Below are positions 1 to 6,792 of a stretch of 13,691 bases of DNA, one piece after another (the first letter of the stretch is position 1; each line of letters begins with the position of its first letter). This DNA comes from an uncultured Propionibacteriaceae bacterium. GTDB lineage: Bacteria > Actinomycetota > Actinomycetes > Propionibacteriales > Propionibacteriaceae. The stretch lies in contig CAMQXE010000009.1 in NCBI GenBank assembly GCA_947038745.1, positions 1 through 13,691 of the forward strand, read 5' to 3'. The notes below the pieces were generated by a model. That model did not search any database and had not been told where the DNA came from. It was given only the letters and a program-made list of their open reading frames with translations. A program made the translations under genes and the position numbers.

Positions 1-1
1 A

Positions 2-283
2 AAGCAACAATCGTTACGCGGCATTGACATCACTGATTATGTCGATGGGATCTTTTCGGCAAGTTTGGATTTAGGCGAACACGATGTCGATGCACGGCTC
101 AGCGACGCGGTGATTTTAGCTCTCCTCGCCGGTGTATCGGTGCGATGTGATGAGCACGTATTAGACCTAGCTAGTGTTTGCGTGTGCGTTTCCGACGACA
201 TGCTGGTGGCTGACTTCAACGCCTTCCTTGACTCCATCTGCCCGGCTGACTTTACGTGTGGACGACCATCAACCCATACTTGA
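2..283 (+). CDS. Bifunctional nuclease (DUF151/BFN) family protein, C-terminal part only
   Basis: An open frame enters from the left edge (first full codon at base 2) and stops with TGA at 281-283, leaving 93 codons. The visible part carries the DUF151 ending: a DVDARLSDAVILALLAGVSV segment resembling the family's 'RLSDAIALALR...P' core, then a short acidic stretch and a final FNAFLDSICPADF resembling the usual 'FREFLDNVSPEDF'. Family members are small cytoplasmic proteins, some reported to have RNase and DNase activity; in mycobacteria the equivalent is Rv1829. The following merR and gcvP genes support the identity, because DUF151, MerR and gcvP are neighbours in many actinobacteria. A short tail rich in Cys, Thr and Pro follows the domain. 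The true start lies outside the window. Function in this organism is inferred. Confidence 0.8.
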   Translation, partial: KQQSLRGIDITDYVDGIFSASLDLGEHDVDARLSDAVILALLAGVSVRCDEHVLDLASVCVCVSDDMLVADFNAFLDSICPADFTCGRPSTHT

Positions 284-311
284 GGTCTGTTGGGCATGTC
301 GTAGCAATAAA

Positions 312-343
312 TTGCCATACAGTCCCTGTGGACATCGTAGGTT
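312..343 (+). promoter_or_regulatory. Possible merR promoter with long spacer and centred dyad
   Basis: TTGCCA at 312-317 matches the -35 consensus at 5 of 6 positions. TAGGTT at 338-343 is a weak -10 (3 of 6). The spacer of 20 bases is unusually long, and a small dyad, GTCC-CTGT-GGAC (322-333), sits exactly in its middle. Long spacers with a centred dyad are the hallmark of MerR-controlled promoters, and the next gene is a MerR protein, so autoregulation is possible. The arms are only 4 bp and the -10 is poor, so chance cannot be excluded. Confidence 0.25.
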
Positions 344-385
344 AGCTATCACCAGGGGATATTCCCAGACAGAGTAAGGACGATC

Positions 386-949
386 ATGGCAGTGGCTCGC
401 GAGCAACACGACCTGCACCACGAGGGGCTTCAAGATGCTCTTTTTGATGGTGAGTTCTCGCCGATCCCTGCTGATCTAGGTTTTCGTGGCCCCGTTGCAT
501 GCGCTGCTGCAGGCATCACCTATCGCCAGTTGGACTACTGGGCTCGTACTGGTCTAGTTGAGCCTGAGGTACGCGGAGCCGGTGGTTCTGGAACTCAGCG
601 GTTGTACTCATTCCGCGACATTCTTATTCTCAAGGTCATCAAGTCTTTGATTGACGCTGGCATTTCGTTGCAGCAGGTACGCACTGCTATCGATCATCTG
701 CGCGCCAATGGTATTGCGGATCTGTCACAAGTGACATTGATGAGTGATGGCGTATCTGTTTATGAATGCCGTAGTCCAGAGGATGTTATTGATCTTCTCT
801 CTGGTGGGCAGGGGATGTTCGGTATCGCACTTGGCAGCGTCTGGAAGGACGTCGAAGGCACGCTTTCAGCATTACCTTCAGAGCAGGTATCGCAAGAGCT
901 TAACGATGATGAATTGAGCTTGAGACGTCGTACTCGGCAGGCAAGCTAA
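386..949 (+). CDS. MerR family transcriptional regulator, Rv1830/Cg1633 type
   Basis: The product has 187 residues. Its MerR winged helix-turn-helix spans about residues 33-105 and includes AGITYRQLDYWARTGLVEP, GSGTQRLYSFRDILILKVIK and a DAGISLQQVRTAIDHLR helix. The middle segment (TLMSDGVSVYEC, then a GGQGMFGIAL motif) is characteristic of the actinobacterial MerR encoded just upstream of gcvP (Rv1830, Cg1633). It differs from the FtsR-type MerR (Rv1828), which lies upstream of DUF151. The ATG at 386 is preceded by TAAGGA (375-380) at suitable spacing. It should act as a cytoplasmic DNA-binding dimer; no classical metal- or drug-binding cysteine cluster is visible. Its targets are unknown; the neighbouring gcvP and its own promoter are candidates only. 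The family call is firm and the role is inference. Confidence 0.88.
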   Translation: MAVAREQHDLHHEGLQDALFDGEFSPIPADLGFRGPVACAAAGITYRQLDYWARTGLVEPEVRGAGGSGTQRLYSFRDILILKVIKSLIDAGISLQQVRTAIDHLRANGIADLSQVTLMSDGVSVYECRSPEDVIDLLSGGQGMFGIALGSVWKDVEGTLSALPSEQVSQELNDDELSLRRRTRQAS

Positions 950-993
950 TCCCACCTCGCCATAGCGTGCCAAATCATTGTTATTGTGGGGGT

Positions 994-1016
994 AGGCGTC
1001 ACAGCGATGTACGCCT
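994..1016. repeat. Inverted repeat upstream of gcvP
   Basis: Perfect 6-bp arms AGGCGT (994-999) and ACGCCT (1011-1016) are separated by 11 bases in the 91-base gap between merR and gcvP, ending about 12 bases before the gcvP ribosome binding site. It could be a protein-binding site or a small 5' UTR hairpin; no poly-T run follows, so it is not a terminator. Arms of this length can arise by chance. Confidence 0.3.
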
Positions 1017-1040
1017 CGGATTGACAAGAAAGAGTGATCC

Positions 1041-3929
1041 ATGACTGACGTTGAGCGTCCTATTCCCTTCACGAGTCGCCATATCGGCCCCTCCATCGCT
1101 GATCGCGATGCGATGCTGGCCGCATTGGGTCTGAACTCGTTAGATGACTTGGAGCAGTTGCTCCCTGAGCAGATCCGTATGACTGCTCCGCTTGACCTTC
1201 CTCGTGCGCTCACTGAGCAGCAGGCCGAGGATCAGCTCCGCACGATGTCGGAGCGAAATAACGTATGTCGCGCCATGATCGGTATGGGCTACTACGGCAC
1301 CATCACACCGGCTGTGATTCGCCGTAATTTGCTCGAAGACCCAAGCTGGTACACCGCCTACACGCCTTACCAGGCCGAGATCTCCCAGGGCCGTCTTGAA
1401 GCCTTGGTTAACTTCCAGACGGTGATTGCTGATCTGACTGGCTTCCCGACCGCTGGTGCTTCATTGCTTGATGAGTCCACGGCTGTTGCTGAGGCTATGG
1501 CTATGGCCCGCCGGATGACGAAGAAGGGCTCAGTATTCCTGGTTGACGGAGATATTCTGCCGCAATCGCTGGGCGTGGTGAATACTCGCGCTGCGGCTCA
1601 AGGTATCGACGTCGTTGTTGCTGACGGCGATTTGGTTGAGGCATTGCAGCAGCATGAAGCCTTTGCCATTGTGGTTCAGGTTCCTGGTGTTTCTGGACAT
1701 CTGCGTAGCGTCGAAGAGTTGAAGGCAATCGCTGCTAAGGCTCATGAGAACGGTGCAATTGTTATTGCGGCCGCTGATCTTATGGCTCTAACTATGATCG
1801 TTCCTCCTGCTGAATGGGGAGCTGATCTAGCAGTCGGAACCACGCAACGCTTTGGCGTTCCGCTGTTCTACGGTGGCCCTCATGCTGGCTACATTGCTGT
1901 AGCGGAAGGCACAGAGCGAAACATGCCAGGCCGTTTGGTTGGTATGTCGGTCGATGCTGATGGAACTAAGGCTTTCCGTTTGGCTTTGACCACACGTGAG
2001 CAGCACATTCGCCGTGAGAAGGCAACGTCAAATATCTGCACAGCACAGGTATTGCTGGCTGTAACCGCAGGTATGTATGCCGTCTATCACGGCCCCGAAG
2101 GTCTCAAGGCGATTGCTTCGCAGATTCACGGTCGTGCAACACGGATCGCAGGCAAACTCGTCAATGCTGGATATCAGCTAACGAGCTCTCATTTCTTCGA
2201 TACGCTCACGGTCGTAACCCCGGGCAAGGCTGAAGCAATTGTTGCCCAAGCTCGTGACAATGGCGTGCACCTGCGGCTTGTCGATGCTGATCATGTAGGT
2301 ATCTCTGTTGGCGAAGATACCGAGAAGCAAGATATTCACGGCTTGCTCAAGGCCTTTGGTGTTGAGCACAGCTGCTGTGGTGCAGGTGGCTCGTGTGCAG
2401 CTGTTGGAGACCTGAACGGGCATGAGCGCACTTCGGCGTTCTTGGCTCACCCAGTCTTCAATACCTACCATTCAGAAACGATGATGCTGCGCTACCTGCG
2501 CACCTTGTCTGATCGGGACTTCGCACTTGATAAGGGCATGATTCCGTTGGGTTCATGCACGATGAAGCTGAATCCGGCTGCTGCAATGGAACCGATTTCG
2601 TATCCTGGGTTCGCGAATCTACACCCGTTCTGCCCGGTTGAAGATGCTCAGGGTTACCTCGAAATGCTGACGAGCTTGGAGCAAATGCTGGTGGCGATCA
2701 CTGGGTATGACCGGGTGTCGCTACAGCCCAACTCCGGTGCTGCAGGTGAGTATGCCGGTCTGATGGCGATCCGTAGCTACCACTTGGCTAATGGTCAGCC
2801 ACAGCGCACTAATATGTTGATCCCGTCGTCAGCACATGGCACTAATGCGGCAACTGCAGCAATGGCAGGCATGAAGGTGATCGTAGTCAAGGCCACTGAG
2901 AGCGGCGAGGTTGACATCGCTGATCTTAAGGACAAGATCGCCAAGCTAGGTGACACTCTTGCTGGCATCATGATCACTTACCCCTCAACCCATGGTGTTT
3001 ATGAGGATACGGTCGTCGATATTTGTCCGATGATTCACGAAGCTGGTGGACAGGTCTACATTGATGGCGCGAACATGAACGCGCTAGTTGGTCTGGCGCA
3101 GCCTGGTAAGTTCGGAGGCGACGTATCGCACCTGAACTTGCATAAGACCTTTGCTATCCCGCACGGTGGCGGAGGGCCAGGCATTGGACCGATCGGGGTC
3201 CGCGAGCACCTGGCTCCTTACCTACCTAACCACCCCATCATCACTGAAGCTGGTCCAGCTACTTCGTACGGTAACGTCGCAGGAGCACAATATGGTTCGG
3301 CTGGCGTCGCCTCAATTACGTGGGCCTACATTGCCATGATGGGTGGCGAAGGTTTGCGTGAAGCTACACTCACAGCAATTCTCAACGCGAATTACATCGC
3401 AACCCGTTTAGGCGATGCTTTCCCTGTCTTGTATGCAGGTGAGAATGGTCGTGTTGCACACGAGTGCATCTTGGATCTTTCCGGAATTAAGAAGGACACG
3501 GGCATCACCAATAATGATGTTGCCAAGCGTCTGATTGATTACGGGTTCCATGCTCCGACCATGAGCTTCCCAGTTCATGACACGTTGATGGTCGAGCCGA
3601 CTGAATCTGAGTCTAAGTTCGAGATCGACCGATTCTGCGACGCAATGTTGGCTATCCGCGGTGAGGTCGACAAGGTTGCTGCAGGGGAGTGGGATAGCGA
3701 AGATAACCCGCTGGTTAATGCGCCCCATACCTTGGCACGAGTCACCGCAGATGAATGGAACCACCCGTACTCGCGTACCGAAGCTGGCTTCCCGAGCGGA
3801 CGTCAGATCGGCCCGATTCACGGACGCGGACAAGATAAGTACTGGCCCTCAGTAGCTCGTGTCGATGAGACCTATGGCGACCGGAACTTCTTCTGCACCT
3901 GCCCGCCGTTATCGGAGTACGAAGACTAG
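1041..3929 (+). CDS. gcvP: Glycine dehydrogenase (decarboxylating), P-protein of the glycine cleavage system
   Basis: The 962-residue product matches the normal length of the single-chain (fused alpha/beta) P-protein. This PLP enzyme decarboxylates glycine and passes the aminomethyl group to the lipoyl arm of GcvH, in the cytoplasm. Visible landmarks are the N-terminal FTSRHIGP and the early [18 protein letters not shown] segment. Further along are [13 protein letters not shown] near residue 500, [15 protein letters not shown], and the PLP site [16 protein letters not shown] with the predicted Schiff-base lysine at K702. The protein ends in [17 protein letters not shown], a standard GcvP terminus. 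The ATG at 1041 has a purine-rich GAAAGAG site 6 bases upstream. Next to merR and DUF151, it occupies the conserved actinobacterial position; gcvT and gcvH are not in this window. The 91-base leader shows no recognisable glycine riboswitch. The reading frame is intact. Confidence 0.97.
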   Translation: MTDVERPIPFTSRHIGPSIADRDAMLAALGLNSLDDLEQLLPEQIRMTAPLDLPRALTEQQAEDQLRTMSERNNVCRAMIGMGYYGTITPAVIRRNLLEDPSWYTAYTPYQAEISQGRLEALVNFQTVIADLTGFPTAGASLLDESTAVAEAMAMARRMTKKGSVFLVDGDILPQSLGVVNTRAAAQGIDVVVADGDLVEALQQHEAFAIVVQVPGVSGHLRSVEELKAIAAKAHENGAIVIAAADLMALTMIVPPAEWGADLAVGTTQRFGVPLFYGGPHAGYIAVAEGTERNMPGRLVGMSVDADGTKAFRLALTTREQHIRREKATSNICTAQVLLAVTAGMYAVYHGPEGLKAIASQIHGRATRIAGKLVNAGYQLTSSHFFDTLTVVTPGKAEAIVAQARDNGVHLRLVDADHVGISVGEDTEKQDIHGLLKAFGVEHSCCGAGGSCAAVGDLNGHERTSAFLAHPVFNTYHSETMMLRYLRTLSDRDFALDKGMIPLGSCTMKLNPAAAMEPISYPGFANLHPFCPVEDAQGYLEMLTSLEQMLVAITGYDRVSLQPNSGAAGEYAGLMAIRSYHLANGQPQRTNMLIPSSAHGTNAATAAMAGMKVIVVKATESGEVDIADLKDKIAKLGDTLAGIMITYPSTHGVYEDTVVDICPMIHEAGGQVYIDGANMNALVGLAQPGKFGGDVSHLNLHKTFAIPHGGGGPGIGPIGVREHLAPYLPNHPIITEAGPATSYGNVAGAQYGSAGVASITWAYIAMMGGEGLREATLTAILNANYIATRLGDAFPVLYAGENGRVAHECILDLSGIKKDTGITNNDVAKRLIDYGFHAPTMSFPVHDTLMVEPTESESKFEIDRFCDAMLAIRGEVDKVAAGEWDSEDNPLVNAPHTLARVTADEWNHPYSRTEAGFPSGRQIGPIHGRGQDKYWPSVARVDETYGDRNFFCTCPPLSEYED

Positions 3930-3931
3930 GC

Positions 3932-3990
3932 AAGCAAAATATATGACGCGCTGGTGCCCTCCATGTGAGGGTGCCAGCGCGTCGTTGCTT
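3932..3990. terminator. Probable bidirectional intrinsic terminator between gcvP and the aldolase gene
   Basis: Arms 3945-3961 and 3967-3983 form a 17-bp GC-rich stem, with two adjacent G-U wobbles in the RNA, closed by a 5-base loop (CATGT). Outside it, AAGCAA (3932-3937) can pair with TTGCTT (3985-3990), extending the structure across an asymmetric bulge. Read on the minus strand, the stem is followed by ATATATTTTGC, a usable U-rich tail, so it best terminates the leftward aldolase gene. On the plus strand the tail (GTTGCTTA) is poorer, but the stem is strong and sits 16 bases after the gcvP stop. The convergent genes support a shared terminator. Confidence 0.85.
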
Positions 3991-4026
3991 ACGGTATAAC
4001 GTGTGCGATCTGCGTTTACGGGCTTG

Positions 4027-4668
4027 CTAGTAAGTGATTGAAAAAAGTTTGGTGAGTTCTTCTAACTTATGCTCTGGAAGATCTTGTCCTCCACCAAGAA
4101 GCTCAGCAAGCGCAAGTAACTTAGCGGTACTTTCGAGACGTTCCATCGTGAAGTAGGCCTGCAATAGATCCTCACCCCACGTTAGAGCACCATGATTTTG
4201 TAGCAGGCAGGCTTTATGGCCTTTAACTAGTGGGCCGACAGCATCAGGAACTTCAGAGGTCGAGGGCGTGCCATAAGGAGCTAGCGGAACCTTACCCAAG
4301 CCAACGATGATTTCTGGCAACATCAGGCTTTCAATGCCTTGCCCGCGTAATGCAGCAAGCGTGGCATAGGTGGGGTGTGCATGACAGACTGCCATGATCG
4401 AGGGATCTTCTTGATAGACCCGTAGATGCATTTTAATTTCAGATGACGGTGCCAGAGTGTCAGAAAGTACTGTTCCAGACATATCGACAACAGCTAACTG
4501 GGCAGGGTCAAGAAAGCCTTTGCTGACGCCTGTAGGTGTACAAAGCACGCGGTCTTGGTCAATCCGAATCGAGAGATTACCGTCATTGGCTGCCACCATA
4601 TTCTTCAGCCAAAGATTGCGGCCAATATCGCACATCTGGGAACGCAATTGCGAGTCGTCAGATAACAC
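4027..4668 (-). CDS. Class II aldolase/adducin family, 5-deoxyribulose- or methylthioribulose-1-phosphate aldolase-like
   Basis: The 213-residue product is a full-length member of the zinc-dependent L-fuculose-1-phosphate aldolase family. The metal ligands are all present: E77 (SSEIKMHLR), H96 and H98 (CHAHPTYA), and H159 (QNHGAL), matching E73, H92, H94 and H155 of E. coli FucA. The N-terminal phosphate-binding segments NDGNLSIR (28-35) and TPTGVSKG (44-51) are also present. Family members cleave ketose 1-phosphates to dihydroxyacetone phosphate plus an aldehyde. The nearby MtnA- and MtnK-type genes point to 5-deoxyribulose 1-phosphate or methylthioribulose 1-phosphate, as for DrdA/Ald2 of the DHAP shunt; ribulose 1-phosphate is also chemically reasonable. 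The start is GTG (4666-4668) with AAAGG about 7 bases upstream. It is transcribed leftward, 213 bases beyond the regulator gene, with a candidate promoter of its own. Substrate choice is inference. Confidence 0.9.
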   Translation of the reverse strand: MLSDDSQLRSQMCDIGRNLWLKNMVAANDGNLSIRIDQDRVLCTPTGVSKGFLDPAQLAVVDMSGTVLSDTLAPSSEIKMHLRVYQEDPSIMAVCHAHPTYATLAALRGQGIESLMLPEIIVGLGKVPLAPYGTPSTSEVPDAVGPLVKGHKACLLQNHGALTWGEDLLQAYFTMERLESTAKLLALAELLGGGQDLPEHKLEELTKLFSITY

Positions 4669-4701
4669 TGAAATGCCTTTCGGGAGATACGGAGCGGTTA
4701 G

Positions 4702-4730
4702 TAGATATCATCTATCAGGTCTAGTTGTAA
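4702..4730 (-). promoter_or_regulatory. Candidate promoter of the aldolase gene
   Basis: Read on the minus strand, TTACAA (4730-4725) and TATCTA (4707-4702) are spaced by 17 bases. This would start transcription near 4694 and give a leader of about 26 bases that contains the ribosome binding site. Each hexamer matches consensus at only 3 of 6 positions. Support comes from the spacing, the position, and the overlapping palindrome at 4724-4736. Confidence 0.3.
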
Positions 4731-4736
4731 GACAAC
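4724..4736. promoter_or_regulatory. Candidate GntR/HutC-type operator upstream of the aldolase gene
   Basis: GTTGT-AAG-ACAAC is a perfect 5-bp inverted repeat with a 3-base centre. It resembles TTGT...ACAA operators of GntR-family (HutC and AraR subfamily) repressors such as TreR and AraR. It overlaps the proposed -35 of the aldolase promoter, where a repressor would block transcription. A 7-base half-site match (GTTGTCT, 5654-5660) also lies in the mtnA promoter, but a 7-mer match between two such regions is expected by chance, so it adds little. Confidence 0.35.
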
Positions 4737-4840
4737 AGCTACTGCTTGTTTAGCTTTTAGAGCTATGGCTTCTATGGATAGGTAGGCTCAAAGCTAGTAG
4801 TAAATACCGGTAGCTGGAAAAACAGGTATGAGGGCAGAAT

Positions 4841-4859
4841 AGCTGACCAGCGATCAGCT
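4841..4859. repeat. Inverted repeat downstream of the GntR gene
   Basis: AGCTGA (4841-4846) and TCAGCT (4854-4859) are perfect 6-bp arms with a 7-base loop, 22 bases beyond the stop of the leftward GntR gene. On the minus strand the following bases (ATTCTGCCCTC) are not U-rich, so this is a weak or non-classical terminator at best. It could also be a regulatory site. The rest of the 213-base gap holds a TACCGGTA palindrome (4805-4812) and a second CCGGTAG at 4867-4873. Confidence 0.3.
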
Positions 4860-4881
4860 CTGGTTCCGGTAGATAGTGAAG

Positions 4882-5565
4882 TTATATCGGCCCTCTATGA
4901 AGTATGTCCGTGAGTAAGGTATCGTCAGCGCTGTAATGTAACTGATTAAGTAAGATAAATAGCTTGTGGGCGGCTGCTTCGGCGCCCCAACCTATGTGCT
5001 CCGAATGTACGGCGTGAACCTCTGCTGTGCCGTGATCTGGTAAAACGTCAGTATGGTCACGGAAATATGCAAATACGGAACCAGTGAAGTGTTCCGGGGA
5101 AAAATCTGGGGGCAAAATAGCGCAGGGGACTAGGTCGTAGGAATAGGCCACTACTTCGCCGTCTGCAAGTATGGTTCGACGGAGCTCGACAACTTGAGCA
5201 TCGCCAGGCACCTCCATCCGCATGGACTCTTCTGGTAAGACATGCCGAATAAGTCTGCTGGCGTAGACCGTGCTAGGTTCCATGCCCATGGCGCGGATGG
5301 AATCAGTGATGGATTCCATTGGATGCAGGCCTGAGCGAGTGGATTGATGTCCGATGACAATGCTGCCAACGCCATGTTGGGTACGGATCAGGCCAAGGAC
5401 TTCTAACTCTTGTAATGCGGCTCGAATAGTCGGTCTGGATACGCTAAAAGACGTTGCCAATACGGCTTCAGTAGGAAGGCGAGAGCCAACTTGGTATTCA
5501 CCATTGGCGATTTGCTCACGAAGTTTTGCAGCAATACGGGCGCCAAGGCTGGAGCGCTGAGTCAC
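4882..5565 (-). CDS. GntR family transcriptional regulator with UTRA (HutC-type) domain
   Basis: From the chosen GTG start the product has 227 residues. A GntR winged helix-turn-helix occupies about residues 6-73 (LREQIANGEYQVGSRLPTE, then SVSRPTIRAALQELEVLGLI and the wing TQHGVGSIV). A UTRA effector domain follows, about 85-225, ending near LFILLNQLHYSADD. UTRA domains bind sugar phosphates or related metabolites. The frame stays open to 5766, but the extra residues have no GntR similarity and would overlap the isomerase gene. GTG at 5563-5565 has AGGAGAGGG just upstream and gives the normal domain start. The C-terminus is a little short for UTRA proteins. Located between the divergent aldolase and isomerase arms, it is the likely local repressor. 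The inducer is probably a pathway phosphate ester, which is inference. Confidence 0.9.
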   Translation of the reverse strand: MTQRSSLGARIAAKLREQIANGEYQVGSRLPTEAVLATSFSVSRPTIRAALQELEVLGLIRTQHGVGSIVIGHQSTRSGLHPMESITDSIRAMGMEPSTVYASRLIRHVLPEESMRMEVPGDAQVVELRRTILADGEVVAYSYDLVPCAILPPDFSPEHFTGSVFAYFRDHTDVLPDHGTAEVHAVHSEHIGWGAEAAAHKLFILLNQLHYSADDTLLTDILHRGPI

Positions 5566-5570
5566 ATTGA

Positions 5571-5580
5571 GCCCTCTCCT
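5571..5580 (-). promoter_or_regulatory. Ribosome binding site that fixes the GntR start
   Basis: On the minus strand AGGAGAGGGC lies 5 bases before the GTG at 5563-5565. It is the strongest Shine-Dalgarno match in this intergenic region and decides the start against the upstream in-frame starts, up to 5766, that would run into the isomerase coding region. Confidence 0.75.
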
Positions 5581-5637
5581 CGGATTGCGGTTTTCTTGTG
5601 AATCGTAACAGGTTCGATCTAGCTTGTTGCGTGTCCA

Positions 5638-5667
5638 TTGACTTAACGTGCAGGTTGTCTCTACTGT
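5638..5667 (+). promoter_or_regulatory. Probable promoter of the isomerase-transporter-kinase operon
   Basis: TTGACT (5638-5643) is a 5-of-6 match to -35. TACTGT (5662-5667) follows after 18 bases as a weaker -10. Transcription would begin near 5674, only about 7 bases before the ATG at 5681, so the leader would be very short. The proposed promoter covers the upstream in-frame GTG at 5648, which argues against that start. The region also contains AACAGG (5607-5612) and CTTGTT (5623-5628), a 5-of-6 inverted repeat that is a second possible regulator site. Confidence 0.45.
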
Positions 5668-5680
5668 AGCCGAAAGAGAT

Positions 5681-6757
5681 ATGACAACCTCAGCGGAAGG
5701 GACACTCCCCGTCATGGTCAAGGCATTGGAATGGCTTGGCGGTACTGCTCCAGTACTGCGCATCATTGACCAGACCAGACTTCCGCTAGAAATGCACTAC
5801 CGTGATCTGACTACGGTCGATGAACTTGTCAGAGCTATCGAAGATTTAGCGGTTCGTGGAGCACCTGCGCTTGGCGCATGTGGAGCTCTTGGTGTTGCTC
5901 TGGCGATGTACCAAGGGCAACGAGAAGGCTGGGATAGCGCTCGGCTTGATCGTGAGATAGACCGAATCCGTGATGCACGACCCACAGCGGTAAATCTTGC
6001 GTGGGGAGTGGACCAGATACGCCATCTTGTGCCAAGCGGAGTAGCTGATGTTCTTGCTGGTGCGCAGGCGGTAGTTGCTGCTGATACACACGCAAATCAA
6101 GAAATTTCACGATTAGGTGCTGACTGGATTTTGGCGCATACACAGCGCGATAAAATCCGGATCAATACGCATTGCAATACCGGTGCATTGGCTACAACTG
6201 CGCAGGGGACTGCGTACGGCATTATCAGCGAACTTGCTCGCCGTGGACGCTTGGAATTGGTCTATGTTGATGAAACTCGGCCGCTACTTCAAGGCGCGCG
6301 GCTGACTAGCTGGGAACTTACCCAAGACGGTATTGACCATGTGATTCAAGTAGATGGTGCTGCTACCAGCACGATCCTTAGAGGGTTAGTAGATTTTGCA
6401 ATTATTGGTGCTGATCGCATTGCTGCCAACGGCGATACCGCAAATAAGATCGGTTCTTGCGCTCTGGCCTTAGCCTGTGAGCGAGCGGGTATCCCGTTTA
6501 TCGTGGCCGCCCCAACGTCAACAATTGATCTCACCACTGCTACGGGAGCAGCTATCCCGATTGAGTTGCGCGACGCCAAAGAAATTTTGGAGTTCGCAGG
6601 GGTACAAAGCGCCCCAATAGAGGCTCGGGGATACAACCCGGCCTTTGACGTCACGCCGCATGATCTCATCAGCGCGATCGTCACCGAGCGCGGAATTGTG
6701 GAACCCGCGCGTGAGCTAGATCCACACGCATTGGCTCGAGTTGCGAGCGTCAACTAG
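5681..6757 (+). CDS. mtnA: MtnA-family sugar-1-phosphate isomerase (methylthioribose-1-phosphate / 5-deoxyribose-1-phosphate)
   Basis: Numbered from the ATG at 5681, the product has 358 residues, the usual MtnA length. MtnA enzymes convert a 5-substituted ribose 1-phosphate to the ribulose 1-phosphate in the cytoplasm. Family motifs are RGAPALGACGALGVALA, NTHCNTGALATTAQGTAYG with the catalytic cysteine C165, VDETRPLLQGARLTSWEL, and IGADRIAANGDTANKIG with the catalytic aspartate D245. Their separation of 80 residues is the same as C160 and D240 of Bacillus subtilis MtnA. The fold is shared with eIF2B-like proteins and archaeal ribose-1,5-bisphosphate isomerase, but the overall match is to MtnA. 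The frame extends to GTG 5648, but that codon lies inside the proposed promoter; ATG 5714 with GGAAGGG upstream is a second alternative. It opens a rightward run with the transporter and kinases. No mtnB, mtnC or mtnD is nearby, so 5-deoxyribose or a DHAP-type shunt is more likely than full methionine salvage. Confidence 0.93.
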   Translation: MTTSAEGTLPVMVKALEWLGGTAPVLRIIDQTRLPLEMHYRDLTTVDELVRAIEDLAVRGAPALGACGALGVALAMYQGQREGWDSARLDREIDRIRDARPTAVNLAWGVDQIRHLVPSGVADVLAGAQAVVAADTHANQEISRLGADWILAHTQRDKIRINTHCNTGALATTAQGTAYGIISELARRGRLELVYVDETRPLLQGARLTSWELTQDGIDHVIQVDGAATSTILRGLVDFAIIGADRIAANGDTANKIGSCALALACERAGIPFIVAAPTSTIDLTTATGAAIPIELRDAKEILEFAGVQSAPIEARGYNPAFDVTPHDLISAIVTERGIVEPARELDPHALARVASVN

Positions 6758-6771
6758 TCGGCTTACGACTA
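6755..6771 (+). repeat. Small hairpin at the isomerase stop codon
   Basis: TAGTCG (6755-6760) and CGACTA (6766-6771) are perfect 6-bp arms around a 5-base loop, with the isomerase stop codon in the left arm. No T-run follows. It lies 21 bases before the binding-protein start and might act as an RNA processing or partial termination signal inside the operon. Only the repeat itself is certain. Confidence 0.35.
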
Positions 6772-6792
6772 ATTAAACAGAGGAATAGTGTT

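Noticed and set aside
37..318. Minus-strand frame of 93 codons near the left edge
   Set aside because: It is antisense to the DUF151 gene, which has clear family similarity; the antisense product has no recognisable motif.
950..1040. Glycine riboswitch before gcvP
   Set aside because: Glycine-cleavage genes often carry one, but the 91-base gap shows no recognisable tandem-aptamer core, and only one short inverted repeat is present.
3408..3833. Minus-strand frame of 141 codons inside gcvP
   Set aside because: It lies wholly within the conserved C-terminal part of gcvP, has no recognisable domain, and is best explained as a coding shadow.
5654..5660. Second GntR operator copy in the mtnA promoter (GTTGTCT)
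   Set aside because: It is only a half-site of 7 bases without a matching right arm, and a match this short between the two control regions is expected by chance.
5566..5766. Longer N-terminus for the GntR protein
   Set aside because: The frame is open, but the extra residues do not resemble GntR proteins, they overlap the isomerase coding region, and a strong ribosome binding site precedes the GTG at 5565.
6346..6753. Minus-strand frame of 135 codons inside mtnA
   Set aside because: It is antisense to the conserved MtnA catalytic region and its composition is low-complexity Ala/Ser, with no family motif.
5681..6757. Ribose-1,5-bisphosphate isomerase or eIF2B-like protein instead of MtnA
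   Set aside because: The HCNTGALAT, DETRPLLQGARLT and GADRIAANGD motifs, plus full MtnA length and an adjacent MtnK-type gene, favour the MtnA family.
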